From positions 62,001 to 126,000 of the forward strand of contig VXAU01000303.1 of assembly GCA_013399695.1 (NCBI GenBank): 64,000 nt of DNA. The letters are read 5' to 3'. Positions within the stretch are counted from its first letter, which is position 1; every line of letters starts with the position of its first letter. The DNA comes from Formicarius rufipectus (taxonomy: Eukaryota > Chordata > Aves > Passeriformes > Formicariidae). Below are positions 22,961 to 36,100 of this stretch, in pieces. A program made the position numbers and the translations under genes. The notes under the pieces are model-generated. The model did no database searches. It was given only the letters and a program-made list of their open reading frames with translations, and was not told where the DNA came from.

Positions 22961-24329
22961 GCCTGTGGCACGGTGAGCGATGCCTATTGTGCTGCACAGG
23001 CTGTATTAGCTCTTGGAAAGGACGAGGAAATACGCATTTCGTGACGTCTTTCGAAATGCTTTCCCTTTAGAGAAGGGTGTTTTTCCTAATCCCACCCTCT
23101 TCCACAAGACACACGGCTGTGTTTGGGGATGGGAATCATAGCTGGGCATGGCCATGGCAGCTGGGTCCCTGTGTGGGACCTAGCCTTTGATTAAAAGGCT
23201 TTCAGAGGCCTCAGGTTGCCCTGGTTTAAAGGTCTCCCTGATTAGAGACCTGCCTTAAAAGTGTTGTCTTTGTTGGGTTTTTAAATTATTATTGTTATTA
23301 CTTTTATTTTTTATTTGATTTAAATCTGCCTCTTGAGCTTTCTCCTGGCCAGTGTTTTGCATTGATTTTATCAAGCTGTATATAAAACCTAATCAGAATT
23401 TGCTGTTTAAAAAGCAGAGTGCTCAGGGCACACTCAGTGAGAGCCATTGTTCTGGACAGGTGTCTGAGCAGGACTTGATTTGGAATTTCCTGAAGAGCTT
23501 ATTTTGGGGAAAAACTAATAAAAATTCCATCCTGTGTAGCTCTGCTGCAGAAGAAGCAGAAATCCTGCATGTCTGTGCTCTGAAATAGATGGCAGGGATT
23601 TTAGAGCCCACCAGAAAACAGTACCTGGTAAAGGAAAATTCTTCTTGGATCTGGTTCCGTATGGAATGGGCCAGGATGGGGTGGTGAGGCTGGGAGGGGT
23701 GGAGCAGCTTGGGAGAGTTCAGCTCAGGGCCTGGCAGCACTAATGGGCTGTGTAAGAATGAAATGAGTAAAGGGAACAATCAAGCAGGAGTTCTTTGCTC
23801 CTGTTTTCCCCGCTTTCCAAGGGTTTTTTCTGTGTGGGGGTGTTTTCCTGCAGAGGGCACTCGCCATCCATGAACAGCACCCGCAGCGAGGCTGTGTCCA
23901 CAGCATCCCCTGCCAAACCCAGAGAGAAGGAGAGAAAAAAACCTAAATTATGAAAGCAAATGATTCCCTGGTAGTGCACGAGGCCAGCAGGAAGAGTCTG
24001 AGATTTAAGGAGGAAAAAACCCAGTGTGGGGAGCGAGCAGCTGGAGGGACATGGGAAGTCGGGGGCTGTGGTGATGGGAATCATAAAAAATGGGTGGAAA
24101 AAGGAAAGGCTGTGTGGCTGGGTTAAAATCTAATAGCAGTCGGGGTGGGAGAGACAACATTCTTAATTAGAACACTGTCCTGGAAAGGGACAGATTCCTA
24201 GAGTGGGGCAGATACAGGGAGTTATTGCTGGTCCACAGCCCCAAGTGTGGGCTGTCACAGCACTGGGAAATGGCTTTTATTCCATGTGCTTCTTCCATGC
24301 TCATAGTTGGGAAAGGGACAGATCTACAA
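22961..24329. other. Unannotated unique DNA
   Basis: No supported feature. Frames at 23,352-24,084 lack motifs and overlap one another on opposite strands. Confidence 0.5.
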
Positions 24330-24780
24330 AAAGCTCAGCGATGGAAATAAATTGAAGAGCATCTCTGAGAAAGAAATACTCAGTAGCCGAACGATAAAAC
24401 AATTTAGGAATTAAGTATTCTGGAGTTTGAAAAAGATCTCGTATTACCAACAAGCTGCCCTTGAAAACAGATTATAAAAATTGTTTAGGGTTATTTTAAA
24501 CCCGGGTAGAAATGGTCAGGCACCGTCTATGCCCGTCACTCATCCGAGGTGGAAAAAGCCTCATGGATGCGTTCCAGTTAATAGCACTTGCATTTTATTA
24601 TTTGCTTTTATTGTACCAAAGGAGCATGTAAACAAAAATATCCTCAGAGCCAGCTCTGAAAATGCAGGTCTGAATGTCATAGAAATCCATAATCCAGAGA
24701 ATTTTTATATTGTTGATGAGCATTTTGAATTTATTTTTAAAGTTTATTTTGGCTTAGATCTGTTTTAGTATTTTTAATTT
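24330..24780. promoter_or_regulatory. Candidate AT-rich conserved-type block
   Basis: An AT-rich, repeat-free block with a 95-codon plus-strand frame (24,481-24,768). The frame has protein-like composition but no family motif, and no clear splice acceptor, promoter or upstream exon. I read it as non-coding enhancer-like DNA, and an unrecognised short exon cannot be excluded. Confidence 0.25.
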
Positions 24781-26138
24781 GTGTTTTGTTTTGTTTTTCT
24801 CTGCAAACAATTTCTACCTTTCTTTTAAAATTTGAGTATTTTGTAATGGAATGGGAGTAATTTGTTTTTTCCAGTATGTTTTTTTGCAAAATATGCTTTT
24901 ACAAACATAATTTACAGTTACAGAGTATGATTTTTACAAAGTGTGATTTTCATTTGCTCTAAGTCCTTGATTAAAATATTACTGATTTGAGTAGATTTCT
25001 TCCCATCAGCATATTCATGCTCAGCATTATGGGGGAGAGGGATGTTCCAGTCCATTTTTAAATGTGTGGTTTGGGCTCTGTGGGGCCGAGTCAGGTGAAA
25101 AAGAAGCAACCCCAAAATGGCAGAGCAGTTCCTTAACGAGGGGCTGGTGGAGGAGGGTTGTCAGGTTTCTGCAGGAACCTCGGGCAGACGGAAAACCGAT
25201 CCCATCTCCCCGCTGGAATAACCCAGCTGGTTTGGCAAACACAAATTATGAACACTCCAAATCCCGAACAGAAATCAGGGTTCAGAGCTGTGCAGCTCCT
25301 GTCTGTCGAAAAGACCTGTAATTTTATTTTGGCAGGTTTTACCTGTGGATTGAGGAGACGACCCTATTCGGAATTAGGACGATGTTATTGGGGCTCCTGC
25401 CTTTAAATTAACGCGACAGTTCCAGGTATGAGCGTCCTGTTCACATGTTTGTGACTCAGCCTTAAAAACTGGTTCAACTTAAAAGCAGGCACAGACTATT
25501 TCAGTCTTGTAGCTTTTTCTTAACAAAATGAAATTGGTTTAACTAATTTTGATTTTAGTTGTGATTTGACAATAAAGTCTGAGCCTGCTGGTTTGATCTC
25601 TACTTGTATTTTAATATTTAAAATGGTCGTGAATGAAAAGGCTGCATGTTGTAATTTCATGGTATTTCTTAATTCCCTAGTGAAAAAATAAAGGTGAATA
25701 AGGAAGTAAAAAGGGCTTCCTTTTTATTCCTGAATATACTAATTATTTGGGAGCAATTTTTGTGTGAAAAACATGAATGTTCATCATTTTTGTGTGGATG
25801 TGGGATTTCCTGAATGACAGGAGAAACAGCACCATGTGCCTGGTTTTGATAGATCTGCTACAGAATATCTTCTTTTATAAATTGATTCTCCATATCCAAA
25901 TTATATGTTTATTTTTATGTTTTGTCAAATATATTTGTTTTTATTTTAATGTGTGTTTCATACCTGTATATTTATAGGTGAGTGCACAAATAGCTGTAAC
26001 AATTGACTCCTAAATAATCTCACAAAGGAAAATATATGTGAATTCCAGTTGTCAGTTTCTCAGGGTTGCAGAATAACCCCCGAATTTAATTCTGCAATCC
26101 CTGCTTGCCAGTCGGATCTGTGTGAGCAGTGCGGCCGG

Positions 26139-26177
26139 GTGGCCCCGGACAGTGGCCCTGGACGGTGGCCCCGGGGT
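26139..26177. repeat. Three-copy 13-bp GC-rich tandem repeat
   Basis: The units are gtggccccggaca, gtggccctggacg and gtggccccggggt. A partial fourth 'gtggcca' follows eight bases later. Confidence 0.85.
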
Positions 26178-26904
26178 GTCCTGCGGTGGCCACTGCCACT
26201 GCCTGGCTCGGGAAACGCCTCTTGGCTTTGACCCGACCCTTCCTATTATCTCCCTTTCATTTCACAGCCCCTCTTGCTATAGATATTCCCATTCATAAAA
26301 TCTTTTCCTGATTGCGACGGCGAGGGCTGGGGTGTATCGGGAATAAACAAGATCCTGAGCAGCAGCTATTCCTCAAACCCCTCATTTCCTGGAGTCCTGC
26401 CCTGATCCCTGTTGCACGCATTGCATTAGAGGGCAAAATCTCCTCTTATTTATTTTATACTTTGTGCTGTCGTTTGTTAACCATCAGGATGCTGTCGGTG
26501 TGCTCAGCCCCTGGATTCCCATGCCCGGCTCTGGGGCCGGATCCTGGGGTTGTGTTCTGTGGGGAGATCACAGAGCTGGTCAAACTCGCCGTGGCCTTTC
26601 CTGTGTCGTACCAGGAGCTGCCCTCCCTCACAGCACAGCTGCAGGGACACGGGGGGCTGACTGGGAATCCCCCTGGCCCCTCAGTGGGCTGGGAATCACT
26701 GGCACAGTCTGTGCTGGAAAACGGCCCTTCGGCTCCCGGCTGGGCCAGTGTGGCCACACATGATTCTTGTGTGCTGTATTGGGAGTGGTACAAAATATTG
26801 GGACTAATTTAGAATGCTGGGATCCAACTAGTAATTCCTTTCCCTCTCTGCTCCATCCCATTTCAACAGTGCTTGCTGATTATTTTTGTTTGGTTGGGTT
26901 ATTT

Positions 26905-26960
26905 AAAAACAAAAAAAAAAAAACAAACAAAAACAAAAAACCAAAAAAACCCCACCACAA
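26905..26960. repeat. A-rich low-complexity tract
   Basis: Runs of A are broken by single C or CC, of the (CAAAA)n type. It could be a degenerate retroposon tail, but no body is recognised. Confidence 0.9.
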
Positions 26961-27675
26961 ACCCTCATGCAGTTAATTTTTATTTATTTTTTATTTTTTT
27001 ATTCCTAGTTCACATTTCAAATCCTTTTGAACATTATTTACCAATATTTTCTTCTTTTTCCCCCTGGCTTTCTCTCTCCTTTAGCTCCTGTTTCCCTCTT
27101 GTCCTGCTCAGTGATTGGGTTGCATTTTCTCCCCGAGCTGAAGCCGTTGCTCCCCGTGCATCAGGAGGAAGGGATTAGATGTACTTCTCTCAGACCTGAG
27201 GCATTACTATTTCTCCCCCATACTCAGCATCCAATTGTCTGGCACTATCTGGGTCCTAAATCCATCCTGAATTGGTTTCCTAGCTGGCAGATTTGTGTGT
27301 TCCATCTTGTTTTGGGACCTGGCTTTCATCTGAATATCTCAAATCATTTTCTATTTTTCTAAGGAGAAGTTTTATTACATGCAGACAATCTGTATATGAC
27401 TAGTGAAAATGAGAAGATAAAGGGTTGATTGAAAACATGTCAAATGCTGGTTTTTGCCAACAACCCCAGGTTTGATTGTGGCGGGAGCAGTGACAAACCC
27501 TCGTGTTGGGAATGGATGGGCTGGTGTTGGCCTCTGGGAGAGAAATGGTTAAATTATGCACTCGCTGGAGTATGAAGGCAGTTCTTCTTTGCTGACAGAT
27601 AGTTTGACCAGTGTCAGGTTATCCCGATGCGTTCAGCATACCTTCATTGCATCATAAATAAAACAGACAAATTAC

Positions 27676-27696
27676 TTTTTTTTTTTTTTTTTTTTC
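27676..27696. repeat. Poly(T), 21 bases
   Basis: A pure homopolymer, followed by G-rich, purine-rich sequence up to about 27,800. Confidence 0.95.
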
Positions 27697-27914
27697 CTCC
27701 TAGGATGGAATAAGCAGGAGGAAGGGGAGGGATAGGGATTGGGGCAGATGGGGGCTTGGGGGGGTGAAGAATTAGAAGGAAAAGAAAAAAGAGAGAGATC
27801 TTTGCAGACACTCTATGAATCTCTGCTTGGCAGCTGAGAACAATGAGAAAAGCAAGCAATTACCTCGAATCCTTCCCCTTATCCAGACATAGGAAATATA
27901 TTCCTGCCTGAGCC

Positions 27915-28000
27915 TTTTTTCTGCTCTCTCCTTTCCTCCCCTGCCCTCCCTCTCTCCCTCATTCCCTCTCTCCCCCTCTCCCTCTCTCTTTCCCCCCTGT
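27915..28000. repeat. CT-rich low-complexity tract
   Basis: Almost pure C/T on the plus strand, dominated by 'ccctct' and 'ctctcc' words. Confidence 0.93.
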
Positions 28001-29215
28001 ATATCTAATTTAATTCTTCAAGGCAAGGCAGATGTAACAAAGAAAGGAGGGTCTGTGTGGATGGGCCACTTCCCACCGCAGGTCAAAGCCTTCCTCCATG
28101 GCAAACGTCCTTTTCCGTTCCCTGCCCTGGCAGACTCTGCACCCTCTGCAGCAGCGTCCCTGAAAAAGGTGCAGAAAGATATTTTATAGCTCCAGCTTTT
28201 TTACAAATTCCTCCCAAATCCAGTGGTGTAAGTACTCCATCCCACTGGCCGAGTGCAGTAAGTCGACATGTTCTTTATCTCCAGAAATCCATCCCAGAGG
28301 GGCAAACAGAGCCCTTTCCCCACATTGCCCTCAGCTCCTGTTTTCAGTGGTCTCTTTACCAGTGTCCTCTCCGCTCTCCTGGAATTCCTATAGGATTTAA
28401 GTTCTCGTTCTTGAAGCTTTTGTAGCCCCTATTTTTCCAAAGCAACATTAGCAAATATTTCCTGGGGTTGCCAGGTTGTACCAGAGATGTCCCTGGGAGT
28501 TCCTCTCTGCTGTCCCTGGCGTGGCCCCCAGACTCACCTATGGGAAAAGGGGCACTGATGTGCTGGGTTACCTCGATATGATGGTGATGAACATGTAGGA
28601 ACCTTACAGGGCCGTGGGCTTTCCAGCTGTGTGAGTGGTCATCTGCATAAAGATATTTTGGCCTCCTAATTGCTCATAAGCCCTTAGGTAGCAGATTTAT
28701 TTTTACTTCTGAGGGAATAAATCCTGCAAGGGTGGTGGTGCTGATGGGATCGCTGCTTCTCTCGCTCAGCCACGTGCTGTGCACAAACCCCTGATGGTGC
28801 AGGGCCGCCCTGGGTTTGAAATGTCCTGGAATTGTTTGGGAACTGTGTCCAGAAGCCTCCCCACAGCTGCACCGTGGGTGTCTTGCTCGTCAGTGTCCCC
28901 TGGTAGGCTGCCTCCCCCTTCCCACCCGGCATGTGCCTTTCAGGGGACATCTGTAATTTTCTGTCCCATGCTCTCTTACAGACCTTTCCCTTGCACTGCC
29001 TGGAGCCCCCCCAAGCCCTGCACGTCAGGATTGAAAAGGCGACAAACTGTCTGTTGCCACTGCCTTTGCTTTTAGACACAAACTGAAACCACTACTAGAC
29101 TTTTAATAATTTAAGCTAAAAATGCTGTTCCTTATGGATGTCTCTGGCTGTATTTTTACAGTCAGGGGATAGAAAGGAACATTACAGGAAATTTAAGGGA
29201 GGCTTTGGGTATTAA

Positions 29216-29620
29216 ATCTTCACCTCTTCCAGAAGATAACGCAGTTCCGTAAATCTGTGTGAGACCTTTGTTTAACCCACCCCCCGCCAGCACGGGCAGG
29301 TTTTATAGGCGCCTGTCTCGCTGCTGCTCACAGCCTGTGTTTTACATAATACCCTTCAGCATCACTGATATTAACCTTGATGGCATTATTATTGCTATTT
29401 ACAGTTCATATGCTGGCAATGGTAAACCTGAATGGGATTAATGAAATAAATTAAGTGATGGAAATATTAATGCTATTAACAATCAGTAACAATAGCTGAC
29501 AGCGTAAGAAAAGGAATAACCTGCCATTAGCCAAGCAGGATAGGATCTCTTCCATCTGCATAAAGGTATCTGACACTTCATTTTGATAAACCCAAGATTA
29601 ATTTTCTTTCAAGAAACAAC
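29216..29620. promoter_or_regulatory. Candidate AT-rich enhancer-like block
   Basis: Repeat-free sequence with many ATTA/TTAAT cores, 'caatcagtaacaatagctga' and 'gcataaaggtatctgac', and no coding frame. It looks like conserved non-coding DNA. Edges and function are inferred. Confidence 0.3.
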
Positions 29621-31129
29621 TTTTCCAGGGTCTTCATGCTTGTGTATTTGAAAACTGCGCTCCTGGCATGTTTCCCATGTCACCTTTCTGATGGCTGAGA
29701 GCCCAGGGGCAGGAGCTCAGTGGAGGCAGGCTCTGTGGGCTCTGTCCCACACCACTGAACTTTGCCTGGGTTTGGTCCCACGGAAGTCCGGGGCTTCATG
29801 AAGCTGCTGCAACACATTCTTTGTGCCTGAGTTTGCTTCTCCAGCAAAAAATTACCCCCTGTGGCTGGGTGTGAGTTTACAGCTGGAGATGCTGCTGGTG
29901 ATGCACAACTGGTTCTTTCTGATGTGCTGCTTCCACTGAAAAGCAAGATGCATCCAGCTGGAGGGTCACTGGGCTTTGGGGCAGAAGTGGGAGCTGTTGG
30001 ATATCATTTTGGGTTGATGTAGTGCTGCACAGGGACTTCTCTCTGTCCCTGCCACGCTGGCTTGGGAGCAGGAGGAGTGACTTTATCAGGCATGCGAGAG
30101 ACATGATGGCTCTTATGCTCACTGTGACTTTACCAAAACCCTGGAGAACAGAAACACCAGTCTGGCTTTCTTCTCATTCCTCATGGGAAGTTTTTTCTTA
30201 GCCATCACTGCTCGCAGGGCAGATCCCGAGGCTGGTGTGGGCTTATTTAAGTACTCTGGAAAATTCCCCGCTGATAAGGTGAGCAAAGGTTGGGGAGAAA
30301 AAAGCATCGCTAATTTTTTTCCCCTTTCAAATATGTCTTGCCAGTCCTTCTCAGCTGGCTAAAAGCTTGGGTTTCTCACACTGGGGAAGAAAGTGAGCCC
30401 ATAAATAAAGCAGGGCAGGACACCTGGAAGGAATAAAGTGCCCTTCTCAGCCTCACAGGGGAGGACGACTTGGTGTCTGCTGCTGGTGCGTGGAGGAGGT
30501 GCAGGAAGGGAGCCGAGCTCGGGGCTGGGCAATGAGGAGACACCCTTGTGTTCTGCCATAGCAGTTTGGGAGCTAAGACATGGCTTTTAGTGTTTCTGGG
30601 AGTAGTCTTTTGCTGAAGTTGAGCATGACGAGCACCTGCCACTGTTCAGTAATGCTGTCTTTAGTCAGAAGAGAGACAAACCTATTTCTCAAGATAACCC
30701 CAAATTTCAACCCCCTTAATCACTTCAGCTCTGAGAGCTGCTCGGGACAGGGGGTTCCCAGGAAAATGGGGCTGTGTCGTGGTGAGATAGCCAAGTTGGA
30801 GTGTTTGACTCTCTTCTGTCACATTTCTGGATTGTCCCGTGTCCAAATTTCAGTGTGTGTGGTTTTGACTATGAGGAGAAAAACAGTTTCTTTTAGCAGC
30901 TCACGTTCTTTTTGCTCTCTGGTGGGGACAAAAATGCTCAACCACCCGAGATACCCCTTAGACAACTCTCCTCAGTAGAAATTGTCTTCTTCTTGATTCT
31001 CAAACCCCTGTTTTAGGAGTGTATGATAAGGAATAGTGGACTATTCAGGATCATGACAAGGCACTGCCTTTGGAAGGGAATAGGAGATACTTTTTGTGCT
31101 CATCCTTAGTGAAGCCACTGCAATCAGGA
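29621..31129. other. Unannotated unique DNA
   Basis: No gene, repeat or RNA is recognised. The short frames overlap on opposite strands. Confidence 0.5.
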
Positions 31130-31520
31130 AAGCAAATTCCGCAAACATGCAACCTAACAAATGATCGTATTTTGCAATAACAGGCCTATCCAGAGCTGGT
31201 GCATTGCAATCTCGATTTCATCCCGAAATGTGAGAGCATTTCTGGAGACAGGTGGCTCCATGGCCCTGGAATTACAGATTTGTCTTGAGATATTAAGAAA
31301 ATTCCTCTTTTTAAATTGATATTGGCCTTAATGATCCATTAGCCATTGCTTAGCTCCCATCAGTACTTGAACCAATATTGTGGTTAATTCGAGGAAAAAT
31401 CCTATTTTCTCCTCCTTCTTGGTGAAGGGAAAATGGCTGCAGCATGCTGTAAGATGGAGCCTTGCTTCTGGAGAGGTAGAAATGGAATTAGCAAATATAA
31501 ATTGTATTTAAAATAGCAGT
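31130..31520. promoter_or_regulatory. Candidate enhancer-like block
   Basis: A repeat-free segment with balanced AT-rich texture, including 'gatcgtattttgcaataaca', 'ggtgcattgcaatctcg' and 'ccaatattgtggttaattcg'. The textures resemble conserved non-coding elements. No conservation data are available. Confidence 0.3.
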
Positions 31521-32139
31521 TTCTGCTTTATCTCATTGCATTGTGCCTTCCTCCCAGTCGTCCTCTCCCTCCTTCTATCCCAGCCCCCTTGCAGAGTGGA
31601 GCAAATAGTCAGGGGAGATTTTTTTATCCCCTGGTTCAACTTGCATTTTCCTGCAGTGAGGCTGCAAGTTAAAGTTACAGCATGTTGGGTTTGCTTATGC
31701 TTTTCCGTGGAAAGGTTGTAAAACAGCCTGAGAGAACTGACAGCAGGATAAGGCCTGGCATAAACTTGGGAATAATCTTTTTGAATGTTACAAAAAAAAA
31801 GCCAAAGTACAATTTACTTTCCTGTTTTTAAGTTCACATCCTTCGGGCTGCACACGTTTCTAAGCACCTTTGGTTCCCATTTATTTTAGTACTCCCCATC
31901 TCCTAAGAGCAATTCAACATCTGAAAGGTTTGGATCCAAAAGGGGTTTGTAGGAATAATGCCAGACCCAGGAGGAGGGGGTCAGGGGATCAAAGAGAGGG
32001 GGGTTAATATTGCTGCCTGAGTCTAAATCTGTTTTTCCACCTGAAACCAATAACACTGCAGTGATAGGGATTCTGTAGGTACTAATTATTCTTCTCCTTT
32101 TTCCTAATTTTACTCCAGGCTGGGCTGGCATTAGGTGTA
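31521..32139. other. Unannotated unique DNA
   Basis: Nothing is recognised. Frames of 60-80 codons have no motifs. Confidence 0.5.
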
Positions 32140-33170
32140 ATTGTTTTTATTAGAGAATAATACTGGAAACAACCATTTATAAACTCACTAAAGCTGTAGA
32201 AACATTTACTCTCAAAGTTTTGTGAAGCTTTTTTATGATTTCTCTGCATATTGTGGTTAACGTTTCCAATTAAGCTATCACATGTGCTGCATATATTATG
32301 TAATTATACTAGAGGAGCAACTCAGAAATTACAAGACAAGGACACAACAAAAAGTTAATTAAAAATGTGAAAGCCTTCAGAGGCAGAGAGAACAACAAAT
32401 TTCAGGAAATTAATAGTCTAGATTAAAAATTATTCAGTGCCTTCACTCTAATGGGAACCTGTTTTAATATTCAGCATTCCATGTCAATATTGGAAGTTTA
32501 AATCCTGAAACGTGAATTTCCATCCTTTTGTGACATTGGCTCACAATCTTAACGTCCTTTTAATGTACTTTTTGTTGTGTAAATCTGTGTAAGTACCATC
32601 AGTCATCAAACCTGACATGTGGCAGCATGTGGCAGCCCCAGCCCGCATCTATTAGGGCTTTTTGTGTTTGTGCAGTGGAACCTCCTTACACAAATTCCAC
32701 TGAAGGCACAAACCTGCTGAAGGAATACATTTGCTTTCCCCTGAAACAATAGACCTGCAGCAAAGGAACATCCAGGGAAAGAATAAGTCATTGCAAAAGA
32801 TAAATTTCTTTTCTGCAACAATGCAAAATGTGCCAAGGGTCTGACCTGACAAGGAAATGGAGCTGTTGACTTACCAGGGCAGTGGGCAAACGCCATTAAA
32901 ATATAGACCATCACTGAAATAATTTAAAAATTATCCAGCATTAATCCAGCCAACACCCTGTGCTTTTCATGTGCTGCGGGGGTTTGAGGTGTTGTAAGAA
33001 AATGTAGGGGAAACATGAATGAGAACATTCCTCCCCCCTGAACTTGAGTGCATGACTGAAGCTGAACTTACTCCTCAACAACAAGGCAGCAGCCACATGG
33101 TGTTTTATTTAAATGTATTCAAATTTAAAACACGTTTTGCTTATGTCCACAAATAAACAGCACTGGGACA
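32140..33170. promoter_or_regulatory. Candidate extended AT-rich enhancer-like block
   Basis: About 1 kb without transposon sequence. It is rich in TAATTA/TTAATT words, such as 'gtaattatactagagg' and 'gttaattaaaaatgtg'. The minus-strand frame at 32,606-32,914 has no recognisable domain. Called on texture only. Confidence 0.27.
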
Positions 33171-36100
33171 GGAATAGACGAATGGTTTGAGGAGAGTGGG
33201 GCCAGCTGTGGACAGATGCTTTCCCTGATCCCAGAGACAGGGCTTTGCTGAGCCCATGGTGCTCTGAGTGCTTTTAGGTCAAGGTGTGTCTGTGGCTGGG
33301 GCTGCCTTTCAGGGGAGCCTTTAGATGAGCCTTTTAGGGGAGCCTTTCAAGGGCCACCAGCATGGTAGAGTCATCTTCCAACCTCTCAGCTGGGAGAATG
33401 GGGCTGGAAGACCATGCACCAAAGCCTGTGTCATTAAAGGAATGCATATTCCTCTCTGGAATTAAAGCAGCGTATTGTTTACCTGACACGTTTGAGCTGC
33501 GAGTGCACTTCTACGGGTGTCTGCTCTGTAGTTGGCACTCCACGCTGGAGTTTTGGCCGAATTCTATCCATAAGTAGATTCATTGCTGTCATTTGGATTT
33601 GTAGTGGCAGCATTTGCCCATTATTGTGTTATTTTAATTCCCTCAAGAATCTAATGAAAATTAAGTGAAAAAATAAGGCTTTCTGTATTCTGTTTTCAGA
33701 ATGATGGATTGATAGAAGGACAGGCGACTCCGACTTGTAGGCTGAAGATTTTATGCATATATACATAACAGATATGGAGACAGAATTTTTCCCTTATGGC
33801 AATGGAATGGTTTTGATAGTCTCCATTAAAATAGATTTGAAAATACCATTTGTTTTATGTTTAAACCTTAAATTAAATTTTTCAATAATAAAGTATGCTT
33901 ATTATAACCCAATTCTATCAATCACTGAAATGAACAGCACATTGGTGGGTTCAAGCAAGTAAATAAATGTGTTACTTTATTGCATGTCAGGAAGGTTTAT
34001 TGGGTAGAATTCTTCCCTCTGCACGGGTGGGTTAGAGGTTTAAGTGTCTTATCAAGGACCTGCAGTGATGCAGTGCTGACCCTGCCCCTCAGGGCCCTGG
34101 ATGGAGGGTGGCAGCTCAGACAAGGCATCTAAGCCTGTTGCTCTCTGTCCAAGCTGTTCTCTTGGTTCCTCTGAGAAGGTACCTTTGGAGGTGTGGTGTC
34201 AGGATACAGGTGGTGTGCTGTGTTCTGCAAGGATGTTGAGTTGTTGCTATGGATCTTCCAGCTGCTGCATTTGACTGGGGTCACTGTGATTGTTAAACTG
34301 ATTGTTTTAATCCATGCTTGGAGAGATCCTGAGTGAGAAAATAGTTTTAGATAAAATTTGGCTCCCTGCTGGAAGTGGGTGTGGATGGAGAGCATCTCGC
34401 TGCTTGGTCAGCGCTCAGGACTTCGCAAAATTTTTCCTTTCCCAGTGCAATAGTTCACTACAGAAGGTGTGTTAGTGCCATAGGACAGGAATCCTTTGAC
34501 TGAACAGGCACAGCTGGGTGAGCCTTGGATGTTTCTGAGAGCATGTCAAAGCTCCCAGAGATGTCTGAGTTGGGCTATAACCCTCCGTGTCCCGGGGATC
34601 CCCTCCAGGCTGGAAGCAGATCTGGGGAGGAGGCACAGTCGCTGTTGTTCTCGTGTTTCCGTGGCTGATCCCACACCAGGCACACGTCCTGTTCTCCTTC
34701 ACGTTCCAGATGTTTATGGAGTACAGAGTGCCCAGAGCTGGCTGCTGGGTGCAGATGCAGGATGGGAAACATCCCCCTGTTGTGTCCTGCACTCCCAGGT
34801 GTTCTGCACCTGCAGCTGTGCTGGCAGCACAGGACACACAGCCCTGCTGTGGAGCAGCCCTGTGCCAGTGTTCCCTGCCCCGGGGCAGAGGGTGCAGGTC
34901 ACGCAGCACAGCTCCCATTACCTCGGAGCTGAGAGCCTGCACTCATGTGCTCTGTCCTGCTGTGGCCTGTGAGTGCTCTCTGAAAGGAGACCAAATAAAT
35001 CACATTACAGTAGCCTGGAGAAGAGGTCACAAATCTTTTTGAAGAAGAAAAGAGCCACTTCTGGCCACTGCTGAAACATGAACTTCCACATGTATCCTGT
35101 TAGAAAAAATTAATTCCATGTTGGGAAATTTATCGACATGTTTGGGCATAGCTCATAGGCAGGGAGAGCTACTAACACTCTAGTGACACCTTCCAGATGT
35201 TCTCCCCTCAATAATTATCCATCTGCTCCAGGCTGCCTTGGTGCCCCCCAGACACGCTGGGCAGGCAGGACGACAGCTGCTGAAGGGCACTGACAGGCTT
35301 GGCAGAGGTGGGAGTATTCTGGCAAGTGGAATACATTCTGAGTATTCTGGGTTATCCATCACTAACATGGTTCAAATGAAAGACCAGGGACAGAGTTCAG
35401 AGCTCACCTCTTGTTCAGACACAGTGAGGACACCACCCCTTCACCCCCTCCCAGGGAAAGCAGACTCTGTTGGCCAGGTTTCTGTTGTTCCAGCCCACAC
35501 TGGTCACCATGTGGAGTGTGCACAGCAAGGCAGGAACAGCTGTTAGAGGTGTTGATGTAGCAGATCATCAACGACCACAAGCATCATGGAGAGAAAAATG
35601 TACATGACAGGTTGAAGTCTGTTCCCAAATTACTGGAAAGTGTGAGAAGGTGAGCGGTGCTCCCCAGCAGTTGTTCTGGCAAAGCAGGTTGGTCCCAGTG
35701 CATGAGAGTTAATTCAAAATCTCCATCCTGCAGCTTCCAGCCCCTGCTCCCATCAGCACTCAGGGGTCTGTTCCACTGCCAGCCCACCCAGCCAGAGCAT
35801 TCATGGGGCACTATTCACCACAGCCTTCAGGCATGAGCAGAAAGTTAAATCAGTGTTTTCCCCAGAAAGACAAAGTAGAAGAAAAAATGTGTTTCCTCAA
35901 TGACAGGTGAAATCTCATTGTACAGATGTCTGGGAGATGAAACACACAAAGTGAAACTTGTGTGGGTCTTTTGTTTTACAAAACATACAAAAACTCCATG
36001 AGCAGCTGCAGCAAAGCCAAGGAAGGGCTTGTCTTGACTGTGTGAACAGTGCTGAGGAAAAGGGGGTTACCAGTTCAAGCCAAACAAGATAATCTCTGAT

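Larger units (their letters stand above)
24781..29215. other. Unannotated, largely AT-rich DNA
   Basis: No gene is recognised. It is free of CR1. It contains several low-complexity tracts listed separately, a GC patch around 26,100-26,240, and frames at 26,312-26,860 that overlap on both strands without motifs. The part at 27,560-27,660 and 27,830-27,890 has an enhancer-like texture. Confidence 0.5.

Noticed and set aside
34472..35042. Overlapping frames of 150 or so codons on both strands as a possible exon
   Set aside because: They are equally open on opposite strands, Cys/Ser/Pro-rich and motif-free, which is typical of stop-poor GC-rich non-coding DNA.
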